From JBBAFM01 sp041655415 (GTDB lineage: Bacteria; Bacillota; Clostridia; Peptostreptococcales; JAAYPU01): a DNA stretch of 9,807 nt. Shown here in pieces: positions 1-6,541 of this stretch. Each line of letters begins with the position of its first letter. The first letter of the stretch is position 1. The DNA is taken from contig CAYSBC010000061.1 in assembly GCA_964429195.1 (NCBI GenBank), positions 1 through 9,807 on the forward strand. Reading direction: 5' to 3'. The notes under the pieces are model-generated. The model ran no database searches. It was not told the DNA's origin and saw only the letters and a list, made by a program, of their open reading frames with translations. Both the position numbers and the translations under genes were made by a program.

Positions 1-131
1 GGGTAGACAAATGATTTTACGATTAATGTTAAATTAACGATTAACATAGGGATCAATAATATGCAGATAATAATTACGATTGTTTTAATAATCCTATCTC
101 GTAAGGATTTTTCTTGGACCTGTTCATTCAT
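1..131 (-). CDS. Signal peptidase I-like protein, N-terminal part (runs off left edge)
   Basis: Only the first 43 codons are present; the gene continues beyond position 1. Reading leftward from an ATG at 131, a basic, polar head of about 16 residues is followed by a hydrophobic membrane segment (about residues 14-36) and then the stretch NLTLIVKSFVYP. From memory of the family, this resembles the start of clostridial ER-type (SipW-like, S26B) signal peptidases, in which a single N-terminal helix leads into a segment before the catalytic Ser motif. The catalytic Ser and the partner residues are outside the window, so the assignment rests on the N-terminus alone. The start has a GAGGGGGA ribosome binding site just upstream. 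Another ATG at 135 is out of frame and hits a stop after three codons. The gene has its own promoter and a long structured leader with a terminator, so it is probably regulated separately from spo0A. An unrelated single-pass membrane protein is the main alternative. Confidence 0.5.
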   Translation of the reverse strand, partial: MNEQVQEKSLRDRIIKTIVIIICILLIPMLIVNLTLIVKSFVY

Positions 132-163
132 TCATAAATTCCCCCTCACAACTGGTACTGAAC

Positions 164-192
164 AAAAATCCGGCCACAATAAAGCGGCCGGA
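164..192 (-). terminator. Intrinsic terminator/attenuator in the leader of the signal-peptidase-like gene
   Basis: Read on the minus strand, TCCGGCC (192-186 region) pairs perfectly with GGCCGGA (175-169) around a 10-nt loop, followed at once by TTTTT. This is a 7-bp GC-rich stem with a U-tract, placed about 33 nt before the start codon of the downstream gene. A terminator between a promoter and its gene implies either attenuation (riboswitch-type control) or that the upstream RNA is a separate small RNA. Confidence 0.8.
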
Positions 193-360
193 CAATCATT
201 GCTGGATTAGCTTTAGACTCCAAACTTTGCGTCATATTGTAGCTCGCCTAATTTGCTGTGCAAATTAATGGCGAACTCATACAAGGAAATCACAAATCTT
301 TGATTTGTAGATTTCTACTGTTACTTTCACCTATTTTGCCAATAAAATAATATACTGATT
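169..360 (-). ncRNA. Structured leader RNA, candidate class I cyclic-di-GMP-type riboswitch or independent small RNA
   Basis: The RNA starting near 360 contains, in order: GGCAAA near its 5' end (about 338-333); hairpin A (315-286, GAAATC and ACAAATC arms, loop AAA, one bulge); hairpin B (284-237, TTGT/ACAA and AGTTCGCC/GGCGAGCT, then ATTTGC/GCAAAT around ACA); then TGACGCAAAG (234-225), GTCTAAAG (218-211), a small GCT/AGC hairpin and ATGAT (199-195); and finally the terminator. GACGCAAAG, TCTAA and ATGAT in that order, and GGC able to pair with GCC inside the terminator's 5' arm, recall the GEMM-I (class I cyclic-di-GMP) core. However, the usual short P1b hairpin would have to be replaced by about 100 nt, and the P2 pairing is poor. 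The call is therefore tentative. Alternatives are a different riboswitch class or a free-standing small RNA of about 190 nt ending at the terminator. Confidence 0.4.
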
Positions 361-366
361 TACTCA

Positions 367-395
367 ATTATCCACTTATTTTTCTTAAAAGTCAA
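367..395 (-). promoter_or_regulatory. Sigma-A promoter of the structured leader
   Basis: On the minus strand, TTGACT (395-390) is followed after exactly 17 nt by GATAAT (372-367). Both boxes are 5/6 matches to the vegetative consensus with ideal spacing. It predicts a transcript start near 360 and a leader of about 230 nt before the signal-peptidase-like start codon at 131. The promoter lies in the 349-bp gene-free gap between spo0A and that gene, which otherwise holds only AT-rich sequence with no clear terminator for spo0A. Confidence 0.7.
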
Positions 396-480
396 TTGAT
401 ATTTTACATAAAACAATATTTTTAAACCATTATTTAATTAATTTATACCCTATTATATATTAAAATAGCTATATTGGTGC

Positions 481-1287
481 TTATACGACTGCTTTTCTTT
501 CTAAACGTAATTTATCTGAAATTATAGCTATAAATTCGCTATTAGTAGGTTTTCCTTTGTTGTTTTGTACTGTATATCCGAATAATGCATCAATTGTATC
601 GACTTTTCCTCTGTTCCATGCTACTTCAATAGCATGACGTATGGCACGTTCTACACGACTAGGAGTTGTATTGTATGTTTTGGCTATGGAAGGATATAAT
701 TCTTTTGTGATACCGCTTAGAAGTTCAATATTATTGACTACCATGATAATACCTTCTCTTAAATATTGATACCCTTTTATATGAGCAGGAACACCTATTT
801 CATGAATTATGTTCGTAATATCCGTTTCTAGATCAGATTTTACACTTTTGTTATTTGACTTAAATAGATTTTTAGAAACCGCTTTTGTTTTTAAATTATT
901 TTCATTATTAAGATTTCCTGATAATTGGTATATTCTTTTTGTTAATGTGTCGAAATCAAATGGCTTAATAATGTAATAATCAGCTCCCATATTGATGGCC
1001 CGATTTGTTATATATTCTTGACCCACTGCTGAAAGAATAATGACCTTTGGATTAAAATCTAAATCCATAATTGCAAGTCTTTCTAGGACTCCTAGTCCAT
1101 CAAGATGAGGCATAATAATATCTAAAATAATGACATCCGGGACATTACCAGATATTTTATCAATGGTATCCAAACCATCCTTAGCAGTCCAGATAACTTC
1201 AATATCATCTTGCTCCGTTAAAAATTCTTTTAAAATTTCACAAAAATCATTATTGTCATCTGCAATGCCAACCTTTATTTTCCTCAA
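481..1287 (-). CDS. spo0A: Spo0A, master response regulator of sporulation
   Basis: Phosphorylation-activated DNA-binding protein that commits the cell to sporulation by binding 0A boxes. Counting from the TTG at 1287 gives 268 aa, close to the 267 aa of B. subtilis Spo0A. The receiver domain (about 1-125) has the acidic pair D10-D11 and the phospho-acceptor Asp in VIILDIIMPHLDG at position 56, the same number as in B. subtilis. A polar linker (about 125-150) leads to the Spo0A-specific effector domain (about 150-268), with HEIGVPAHIKGYQYLR and the recognition-helix region SRVERAIRHAIEVAWNRG. The frame stays open to 1383, but that extension contains the sigma-H promoter and 0A box. TTG at 1287 has a GGGGGAG ribosome binding site 6 nt upstream, whereas the in-frame ATG at 1311 has none. 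spoIVB lies 170 bp upstream with no terminator seen between, so read-through is possible. Assignment is very secure; the start is likely. Confidence 0.97.
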   Translation of the reverse strand: MRKIKVGIADDNNDFCEILKEFLTEQDDIEVIWTAKDGLDTIDKISGNVPDVIILDIIMPHLDGLGVLERLAIMDLDFNPKVIILSAVGQEYITNRAINMGADYYIIKPFDFDTLTKRIYQLSGNLNNENNLKTKAVSKNLFKSNNKSVKSDLETDITNIIHEIGVPAHIKGYQYLREGIIMVVNNIELLSGITKELYPSIAKTYNTTPSRVERAIRHAIEVAWNRGKVDTIDALFGYTVQNNKGKPTNSEFIAIISDKLRLERKAVV

Positions 1288-1293
1288 TGCAAA

Positions 1294-1300
1294 CTCCCCC
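1294..1300 (-). promoter_or_regulatory. Ribosome binding site fixing the spo0A TTG start
   Basis: GGGGGAG on the minus strand, 6 nt before TTG (1287-1285). It lies downstream of the in-frame ATG at 1311 and so argues against starting there. Confidence 0.8.
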
Positions 1301-1331
1301 TTAGCTTTCATTTTACTATTTATTATGTTAT

Positions 1332-1361
1332 TTATTCGACATTCTGTTAAATTTATCCTTC
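1332..1361 (-). promoter_or_regulatory. Sigma-H promoter of spo0A
   Basis: On the minus strand, GAAGGATAA (1361-1353) matches the sigma-H -35 consensus RNAGGAWWW at every position. After 12 nt, GTCGAATAA (1340-1332) matches the -10 consensus RNNGAATWW at every position. Transcription would begin near 1325, about 38 nt before the TTG start. spo0A is a known sigma-H target in Bacillus and in clostridia. Confidence 0.85.
1335..1341 (-). promoter_or_regulatory. 0A box overlapping the spo0A -10 element
   Basis: TGTCGAA on the minus strand is a perfect Spo0A-binding core (TGNCGAA). It shares six bases with the sigma-H -10 box. That position suggests Spo0A~P would compete with RNA polymerase (negative feedback), although activation from this site cannot be excluded from sequence. 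Confidence 0.7.
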
Positions 1362-1363
1362 CT

Positions 1364-1381
1364 GAAATATTATAATATTTC
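1364..1381. repeat. 18-bp perfect palindrome upstream of the spo0A promoter
   Basis: GAAATATTATAATATTTC is its own reverse complement and ends 2 bp before the sigma-H -35 box. It contains TATAAT on the minus strand, but the matching -35 (ATATTC at 17-bp spacing) is poor. It could be an operator, a weak vegetative -10, or chance in AT-rich DNA. Confidence 0.35.
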
Positions 1382-1457
1382 ATATTATTTCGAATATATC
1401 GTATTACTGTCTTTATCCTTGAATTAATATATTTTTCTTACAAAATGAAAGGTTTTT

Positions 1458-2726
1458 TTATCTTGATCCTGCCGCATGAAGCATCCATTCGATGAAGAGA
1501 CCATATCCTTTACTTGGATCATTCACAAATACATGGGTTACGGCTCCTACGAGTTTTCCATCTTGAATAATGGGACTTCCGCTCATTCCCTGAACAATAC
1601 CACCACTTTTTTGAAGCAATCTTTTATCTGTAACTCTTATGACCATACTTTTTGTATCAGGAGATGACTGATAATTGATTTTTTCAATTAAAATTTCAAA
1701 TTTTTCAATCTTGTTGTCTTCAAGTGTTGTCAATATATAGGCAGGACCTTTTTTGATATCTTTTTGGTAACCAATGTCTAAAGGTTGATGATTGACATGA
1801 TTGAATGCCTCGGTGGAATACATGTCACCAAATATACCGAACTCTGTATTGAGATAAAGAAATCCAATAGGCTTATCGGCTTCGTAGAATATTCCTTTTA
1901 TTTCACCAGGTATGCCTGATTTTCCTTGTTGTACAGATAAAACCTTTGAATTTAATATTTCACCCTTGTCTACATTTAAAAGAATTCCTGTGTCGATATC
2001 GGTGATAGCATGTCCTAGAGCACCAAAAGAAGCATTATCTACATTATAATAGGTTAAGGTACCTACTCCTGCTGTCTTATCCCTGACCCAAAGACCAATT
2101 CTGTAGGATTGATCTATGCTCGAATAGACGGGATGAACGATGTAGCTATAAATGACATCCTTTCTTTTCACTTTGATGCTTAATTGACTTTGGGAATCAT
2201 TGATAATGTTTTGCACATGGCTGGAGCTTTGAACCGGAATGCCGTTAATCTCGAGAATAAGGTCACCAATTTGAAGGCCTCCTTCTAAACTTGGATTGAT
2301 GCTTTGACCATTTTCAGTGACTATTTCTTCCATCCCGACTACTAAAACACCCCTTATATTCATTTTTACACCGATGGATTGACCACCGGGTATCACTTTA
2401 CACTCGGGAACAACGTTAACTTTTATTTCTTTAACCGGAATCTTACCGAGCAGTGAAACACTAATGGATGTATCACCCAGTTGATTAGATGAGATATCAA
2501 AGGAGTTTCCAAAATAATTATTGGAAGATGCAAATTCTAATATTTCATCTTTTTCACTCACTTGGAGAGAAAATGGAAAGTTTATTTTTAAAGATCGGGT
2601 TTCATTTTCAAAAATTTGTATGTTTTCAGGTATTTGATATATATTGATTACTAAAGCCATGGAGCTCAAAAGAAAAAGCACCAAGCTTACATAGAATAAA
2701 TTAATTCTTTTTAATTTTTTGTGCAA
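1458..2726 (-). CDS. spoIVB: SpoIVB, sporulation signalling serine protease
   Basis: Forespore-made protease secreted into the intermembrane space, where it triggers SpoIVFB-dependent activation of pro-sigma-K in the mother cell (known from B. subtilis). From TTG at 2726 it is 422 aa. An N-terminal membrane helix (about residues 8-30) precedes a PDZ domain (about 122-195, with GLQIGDLILEINGIPV) and the S55 protease domain. The catalytic triad can be placed by comparison with B. subtilis H236/D363/S378: His239 in GALGHAITD, Asp367 in RVTDKRLL and Ser382 in QGMSGSPII. The Asp-Ser spacing of 15 is identical. The frame extends to a GTG at 2735, but that codon overlaps the GAGGAG ribosome binding site (2740-2735), while TTG lies 8 nt after it. 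The BofC-like gene lies 163 bp upstream and spo0A 170 bp downstream. Function is secure; the start is likely. Confidence 0.95.
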   Translation of the reverse strand: MHKKLKRINLFYVSLVLFLLSSMALVINIYQIPENIQIFENETRSLKINFPFSLQVSEKDEILEFASSNNYFGNSFDISSNQLGDTSISVSLLGKIPVKEIKVNVVPECKVIPGGQSIGVKMNIRGVLVVGMEEIVTENGQSINPSLEGGLQIGDLILEINGIPVQSSSHVQNIINDSQSQLSIKVKRKDVIYSYIVHPVYSSIDQSYRIGLWVRDKTAGVGTLTYYNVDNASFGALGHAITDIDTGILLNVDKGEILNSKVLSVQQGKSGIPGEIKGIFYEADKPIGFLYLNTEFGIFGDMYSTEAFNHVNHQPLDIGYQKDIKKGPAYILTTLEDNKIEKFEILIEKINYQSSPDTKSMVIRVTDKRLLQKSGGIVQGMSGSPIIQDGKLVGAVTHVFVNDPSKGYGLFIEWMLHAAGSR

Positions 2727-2759
2727 ATTTACCACTCCTCATTAAAAATTATTTAGAAT

Positions 2760-2788
2760 TAATTTGGTCTATTTTGTTCACTTTATGC
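2760..2788 (-). promoter_or_regulatory. Possible sigma-G (forespore) promoter of spoIVB
   Basis: On the minus strand, GCATA (2788-2784) fits the sigma-F/G -35 pattern GHATR. Seventeen nt later, CAAATTA (2766-2760) differs from the sigma-G -10 pattern CATWHTA at one position. It lies 33 nt before the TTG start. B. subtilis spoIVB is expressed from forespore sigma factors, so the match makes sense, but such short AT-rich motifs arise by chance. Confidence 0.4.
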
Positions 2789-2818
2789 TTTGTAAAATAC
2801 TGCTATGGCGGATAAAGA

Positions 2819-2841
2819 GGGAAAAATAATTATTTTTTCCC
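2819..2841. repeat. Near-palindrome between the BofC-like gene and spoIVB
   Basis: GGGAAAAAT, AATT and ATTTTTTCCC form an almost perfect inverted repeat with one extra T. It lies 48 bp beyond the stop codon of the BofC-like gene and upstream of the possible spoIVB promoter. It could be a weak transcript end for the first gene or a protein-binding site. No long U-tract follows it on the minus strand. Confidence 0.35.
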
Positions 2842-2889
2842 ATATCTGCTATTAGATTTTCATTAGTTTTTTAGAAATTTTGACAAATA

Positions 2890-3582
2890 TTAGCTCTCAA
2901 AATCTTGAAGCAGCTCATTGACTTCATCCTCGGTGTATTTTTTTATACCCTTCTGAAAGAGCTGCTGATCGACTTCCGCGATTAAATTATAATTGATGGC
3001 TGTTTCTTTTTTAGATTCCATGACATTGTTACTGCTATATTTGAAAATGTAGATTCTGCCATTTTCTTCTTTAATCAAATAATAAGATTCATCACCGGGT
3101 ATAGGATTGGGATCGTCGTTGGCATTTTCAATAACGCCAGATTCGTAAATCTCAATGTATTCTTCATCGATAGCACTTACCACCCAGTTTCTGTAATTGG
3201 ATTGAATAAAAGCTTCTGCTTCTTCCAATGTCATGTTGATTAAAGAACTTGGTACAGCTATTTCATTGGTTAAGACCTCATTGGTGTGGCTATCATAGCT
3301 TTTAAGCCTAATTTTTGTGTACATGCTAATTTTTTGGGCTTTATCATTGTCCCCAATCATGTTTTGAGGATAATTTGCTGATGCTGAACTGTCGGTTCCT
3401 TTATTATTCTTGGCTTCATTATCTTCTGTACTTATTTCATTTTGCTCCTTATCTTTATCGGGTGTATTTCTTGAATAAAAATCCTTCATACTATCACTTA
3501 GGCTATATCCGTAGATTAAGACAAAAACAAAGGCGACAATGATAATTTTACCCCAAGGACTTTTTCTTTTATCAGTGAACAT
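2890..3582 (-). CDS. Membrane-anchored BofC-like protein (probable SpoIVB modulator)
   Basis: A 230-aa protein with a short basic head, one membrane helix (about 12-28) and a polar low-complexity linker (about 36-82, rich in D, K, E, N and S), so the rest should lie outside the membrane. The last part (about 165-230), with YYLIKEENGRIYIFKY, a run of hydrophobics, then QQLFQKGIKKYTEDEVNELL, recalls the C-terminal domain of BofC (pattern: Tyr, aromatic/hydrophobic, NG, I, F, then KGI and an acidic helix). BofC in B. subtilis holds SpoIVB in check before sigma-K activation, and this gene sits directly upstream of spoIVB on the same strand. The match is by eye and distant. It differs from B. subtilis BofC (170 aa, cleaved signal peptide) in its longer linker and retained anchor. 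ATG start with AGAGGTGG upstream. A functionally unrelated membrane protein remains possible. Confidence 0.5.
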   Translation of the reverse strand: MFTDKRKSPWGKIIIVAFVFVLIYGYSLSDSMKDFYSRNTPDKDKEQNEISTEDNEAKNNKGTDSSASANYPQNMIGDNDKAQKISMYTKIRLKSYDSHTNEVLTNEIAVPSSLINMTLEEAEAFIQSNYRNWVVSAIDEEYIEIYESGVIENANDDPNPIPGDESYYLIKEENGRIYIFKYSSNNVMESKKETAINYNLIAEVDQQLFQKGIKKYTEDEVNELLQDFES

Positions 3583-3650
3583 ATTACCACCTCTTAACTT
3601 TGTAATAAAACTCTTTCAATTATTCTTTACATATTTTTCTAATTCTATAC

Positions 3651-3703
3651 AAAAAAATAAAACTTTTATACTCGTGTAAAAACATGAGATATGAAAGTTT
3701 TAT
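3651..3703 (-). terminator. Intrinsic terminator after comEA
   Basis: On the minus strand a long hairpin (outer arms ATAAAACTTT and AAAGTTTTAT, inner arms CATGAG and CTCGTG with one bulged base, 6-nt loop) is followed by TTTTTTT. The stem is about 20 bp and sits 35 bp beyond the comEA stop codon. It should separate comEA from the BofC-like/spoIVB transcription. Confidence 0.85.
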
Positions 3704-3737
3704 GTGATGGGCTCGTTTTTGTGAATGATAGCTTCTG

Positions 3738-4538
3738 TCAATAGATGCGAATCTTACTTTTTATTTGGTTGTATTTGCTTTCACCTATTCCGGATACATT
3801 CATGATATCCTCGGTTTTTTGAAAAAATCCATTGGCATTCCGATAATCTACTATTTTTTTTGCCGTAGCATCCCCTATTCCGTCTAGGGTTTTTAACTGT
3901 TCTATAGTTGCTGTGTTGATGTTGATGGATGTTTGATTGGCTTCAGCCACCTTTTCCTTATCAGGAATATATATTTTCATGCCATCCAATACTTTTTCCG
4001 CTAAATTGATGGTGCCGGTATCCGCTTTTTCTGTTAAGCCACCTGCTAATTCTACGACATTAAATATTCTGGAGTTTTCGCTTATTTTCATCACGGAAGG
4101 TCTTTCTATTTCTCCAAAAATACTGACATAGACAGCTGTTTCATCTTCCGACAACTCAGCTTCTACTACATGGATAGGACCGGGAGTCAAGGTATCCTTT
4201 TCTAAAGCCGGTATAAAGATTTTCTGTTCATCCTTGAGCTGTCCAGCTAAATTAATCATGGATAAATCGGCCTTGCTTGTAAGACCCCCTGCCTTATTAA
4301 TTGCCTCATAAACCCGACTGGATTTTTTTAATTCCAGTATTTGTGGGTTAATCACTTCTCCTGAAATATCAACGATAAGAACTTCAGGTACAGGATTTTC
4401 CGAGTTAACCTGATTTCCGCCGGTTTCATGGTCCATGATGATGGGATCATTGGCATAGTTTTTTACAAAATAATAGACAAAGGATACGGATATCATGATG
4501 AGTACGACTGCTAATTTGACGAGGATTTTATGTTTCAT
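3738..4538 (-). CDS. comEA: ComEA-like DNA receptor with two SLBB domains
   Basis: ComEA proteins are membrane-anchored DNA-binding receptors for transformation, acting outside the cytoplasmic membrane ahead of the ComEC channel. From ATG at 4538 the product is 266 aa: a membrane helix (about 6-26), then two similar SLBB units (about 52-112, with VDISGEVINP, AINKAGGLTSKADLSMINLA and KIFIPA; about 136-194, with VSIFGEIERP, VVELAGGLTEKADTGTINLA and KIYIPD), and a C-terminal helix-hairpin-helix pair (about 204-266) beginning ININTATIEQLKTLDGIGDATAKKI. The HhH tail is the hallmark of ComEA. AAGGAG lies 8 nt before this ATG; a TTG one codon earlier is less well spaced. Most ComEA proteins carry one SLBB unit, so duplication is notable. 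No comEC is adjacent. A gene 145 bp upstream (AraC regulator) is on the same strand with no terminator seen between them. Confidence 0.9.
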   Translation of the reverse strand: MKHKILVKLAVVLIMISVSFVYYFVKNYANDPIIMDHETGGNQVNSENPVPEVLIVDISGEVINPQILELKKSSRVYEAINKAGGLTSKADLSMINLAGQLKDEQKIFIPALEKDTLTPGPIHVVEAELSEDETAVYVSIFGEIERPSVMKISENSRIFNVVELAGGLTEKADTGTINLAEKVLDGMKIYIPDKEKVAEANQTSININTATIEQLKTLDGIGDATAKKIVDYRNANGFFQKTEDIMNVSGIGESKYNQIKSKIRIY

Positions 4539-4686
4539 CAAGAAATCTCCTTATGGATTAATAATTTTACAAAACACGTAAATATTGTTATTAAATGGTT
4601 ATTACCTATTTCTCCATAATTCGATAGAACCCTTTATTTATTTGTAAGAAATTGACTTATTTTATTCTTTTTCATCACGAGGTTAA

Positions 4687-6357
4687 TTAATGATTGGGTT
4701 TGTGCTCTGCTGTAAGATCATCAAATCCTGTAACTTTTGTGCAATTCAAGAAATTATCCTCGGTTTTCTTTAAAAGATTGATTACAAATTTTGTTCCCCC
4801 AATTGTAATGGGTGTTGCCAACACAAAGAAAAGGTTAACATCTTCCTGATCTAACTTCATAAAAGATTTATTCCTATTTAACGCCATATGAGAAATACAT
4901 TTATCGCAAGATTGCTTTCTTGACCAAAAATCATAACATGTACTTTCCAGAATCTTTCCTGATGGATGTACCACCCATGCTTTATTAAGGATTGGATCAA
5001 CAATTCTTACTAGGTCAAATATACCAGAGAATATTTCCATAGCATGTGAGAGCTGATTCAGTAACGCACGTAGGATATCTTTTGATTTTGCATCCTCATC
5101 AGCCGATTTTAAAATGGAATTTGAAAATTTTGTAGGGGTCATTCCCGTATGTTGCTTAAAGACCTTTGAAAAATAATTGCTGTTGGCAAAGCCAACGCTT
5201 AAAGAAAGAGTGGCTAAGCTTATTTTAGATTCAGTAAGCATCTTTTTACTTTTTTCTATACGCACTCTGTTGATAATATCTGTGAAACTTAATCCGGTTT
5301 CTTTTTTGATGAGACTAGAAAGATAATATTTGCTGGTACCGGTAACTTGAGCGAGTGATTCCAATGTGATTTCTTCTGCAAAGTGTTTTTCAATGTGTTC
5401 CATTGCCAGGCGTATATGCTTTGAATAGCCGTTAATCCGAGCCATAGCAACATATCTTGTAAGAGTTTTCAATGCGGATCTTACGAGGTTGTACATATCA
5501 TTTATATTATCCGTACTTTCAATCTCCCTGATGATTTGCTTAATGAAATCCCTTGTTTTGTCATAGGGTGCCTGGGCCTCGATTGCAAAAAAGCTGCCCA
5601 TTGCGCAACCCTCGATGAATCGGTTTTTTATTGAACGTATAATATCTTTTGAGGCGTGTTGATCCATTGGAATATTATCATTGCCAATTAGATCAAAAAC
5701 ATTGAGCAGAGCCTCTGTGTCTCCTGTTGAAATAGCATTTTTAATTTTAAAATATGTAGAATAGCCACCGAATCTATATGGCTGGGAGGGTTTGTGTTGC
5801 TGACTAAATATTTTGTCTGGCTGCATGAGCTGATACGAAAGCGGATCCACTTCGCCACCGCACATGACAGGTTTAAAATTAGCTGTTCCAAAGATGTGTT
5901 TAATCAACGAATCTAGGGTTCCGCCAATCGGTATAATCCTATCTTGGGAAACTATGGGTGCCCTTAACATGGCGGCTATACACGCGTCGCGTTCTTCGCT
6001 GGGCAGTGTAGCATATTTCAATTTTAACTCATCTTTTTTAAGCGTATTTAAGACAACTGGTTGAGTGATGATGGCTCCACCACACTTGCCATCATTATTT
6101 AAAACAGAAATATTACAGATGAAATTATGACGCAAGTAATATGTATAGGAGTCTGTAGATTCGTTACTTTCTCCTGTAACGATATTTTTAAGGAAAGCTT
6201 CAATTTCTCCCATGCTGAGTCTACAGAAGTCATCATATGTATGCGCTTGAAATTGACATGAGGTTGCGTTCATTTGACTATCAAAATATAATGCCTCAAT
6301 TTGCGTGATTCTAAAAAACGTTGTTAGTATCCATTTGATTTTTTCTTCGTATTCCAT
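4687..6357 (-). CDS. AraC-family regulator with C-terminal cysteine-bearing PAS-like domain
   Basis: A 556-aa DNA-binding regulator. Residues 1 to about 290 form a large N-terminal region of the kind seen in long Firmicutes AraC proteins (early FRITQIEALYFDSQM, later KNRFIEGCAMGSFFAIEAQAP). The AraC double helix-turn-helix lies at about 314-412: ITLESLAQVTGTSKYYLSSL is the first HTH and ISLATLSLSVGFANSNYFSKV the second, ending GMTPTKF. Then comes an atypical extension (about 425-535) with DPILNKAWVVHPSGKIL, C474, YDFW, and C484-x2-C487 followed by LFFVLATPITIGGTKFVINLLKK. From memory this resembles PAS-like modules with the CxxC pattern found in clostridial GGDEF and regulatory proteins. Its ligand is unknown; the cysteines suggest redox or metal sensing (inference). 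It is transcribed divergently from the GGDEF-EAL gene, a likely target. AAGGAG is only 2 nt from the ATG, closer than usual. The inducer cannot be named. Confidence 0.85.
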   Translation of the reverse strand: MEYEEKIKWILTTFFRITQIEALYFDSQMNATSCQFQAHTYDDFCRLSMGEIEAFLKNIVTGESNESTDSYTYYLRHNFICNISVLNNDGKCGGAIITQPVVLNTLKKDELKLKYATLPSEERDACIAAMLRAPIVSQDRIIPIGGTLDSLIKHIFGTANFKPVMCGGEVDPLSYQLMQPDKIFSQQHKPSQPYRFGGYSTYFKIKNAISTGDTEALLNVFDLIGNDNIPMDQHASKDIIRSIKNRFIEGCAMGSFFAIEAQAPYDKTRDFIKQIIREIESTDNINDMYNLVRSALKTLTRYVAMARINGYSKHIRLAMEHIEKHFAEEITLESLAQVTGTSKYYLSSLIKKETGLSFTDIINRVRIEKSKKMLTESKISLATLSLSVGFANSNYFSKVFKQHTGMTPTKFSNSILKSADEDAKSKDILRALLNQLSHAMEIFSGIFDLVRIVDPILNKAWVVHPSGKILESTCYDFWSRKQSCDKCISHMALNRNKSFMKLDQEDVNLFFVLATPITIGGTKFVINLLKKTEDNFLNCTKVTGFDDLTAEHKPNH

Positions 6358-6461
6358 TTCTCCTTATCCCTCTCATTGAATGATCTTAAACTCCATCGTT
6401 AACACCCAGAACAAAAATGCCAAACAGCACCCGACCCTTGTCGGCCTATTCATCTACATCT

Positions 6462-6489
6462 ATTCTATCAGACAAGATACAAATAACAA
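6462..6489 (-). promoter_or_regulatory. Likely promoter of the AraC-family regulator
   Basis: On the minus strand TTGTTA (6489-6484) is separated by 16 nt from TAGAAT (6467-6462). It would give a leader of about 100 nt, which contains a small CCGAC/GTCGG hairpin at 6431-6444. The direct repeats start immediately upstream of the -35, so the promoter is probably self-regulated. Confidence 0.45.
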
Positions 6490-6520
6490 CAATATTTTAC
6501 CATTTTCAGCAATATTTTAC
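6490..6520. repeat. Direct repeat, candidate AraC-type operator
   Basis: CAATATTTTAC occurs at 6490-6500 and again, unchanged, at 6510-6520. The 20-bp period places both copies on the same face of the helix. AraC-family proteins, with two HTHs per subunit, commonly bind such direct repeats. The left copy abuts the -35 box of the regulator's likely promoter, a position fitting activation or autoregulation. Confidence 0.55.
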
Positions 6521-6541
6521 ATCTCGGCCAAAAGGGTAATG

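Noticed and set aside
948..954. TGTCGAA, a perfect 0A box core on the plus strand
   Set aside because: It lies inside the spo0A coding sequence with no promoter nearby; probably chance.
1392..1422. Second sigma-H-like -35 (AAGGATAAA) upstream of spo0A
   Set aside because: First position is C instead of purine and no GAAT-type -10 occurs at the right distance.
4600..4640. TATCGAATTA as a sigma-H -10 or 0A box upstream of comEA
   Set aside because: No properly spaced RNAGGAWWW -35, and one mismatch to the 0A core.
6431..6444. CCGAC/GTCGG hairpin considered as a terminator or 0A-type site
   Set aside because: Only 5 bp, no U-tract, and the sequence does not match TGTCGAA; at most a minor hairpin in the regulator's leader.
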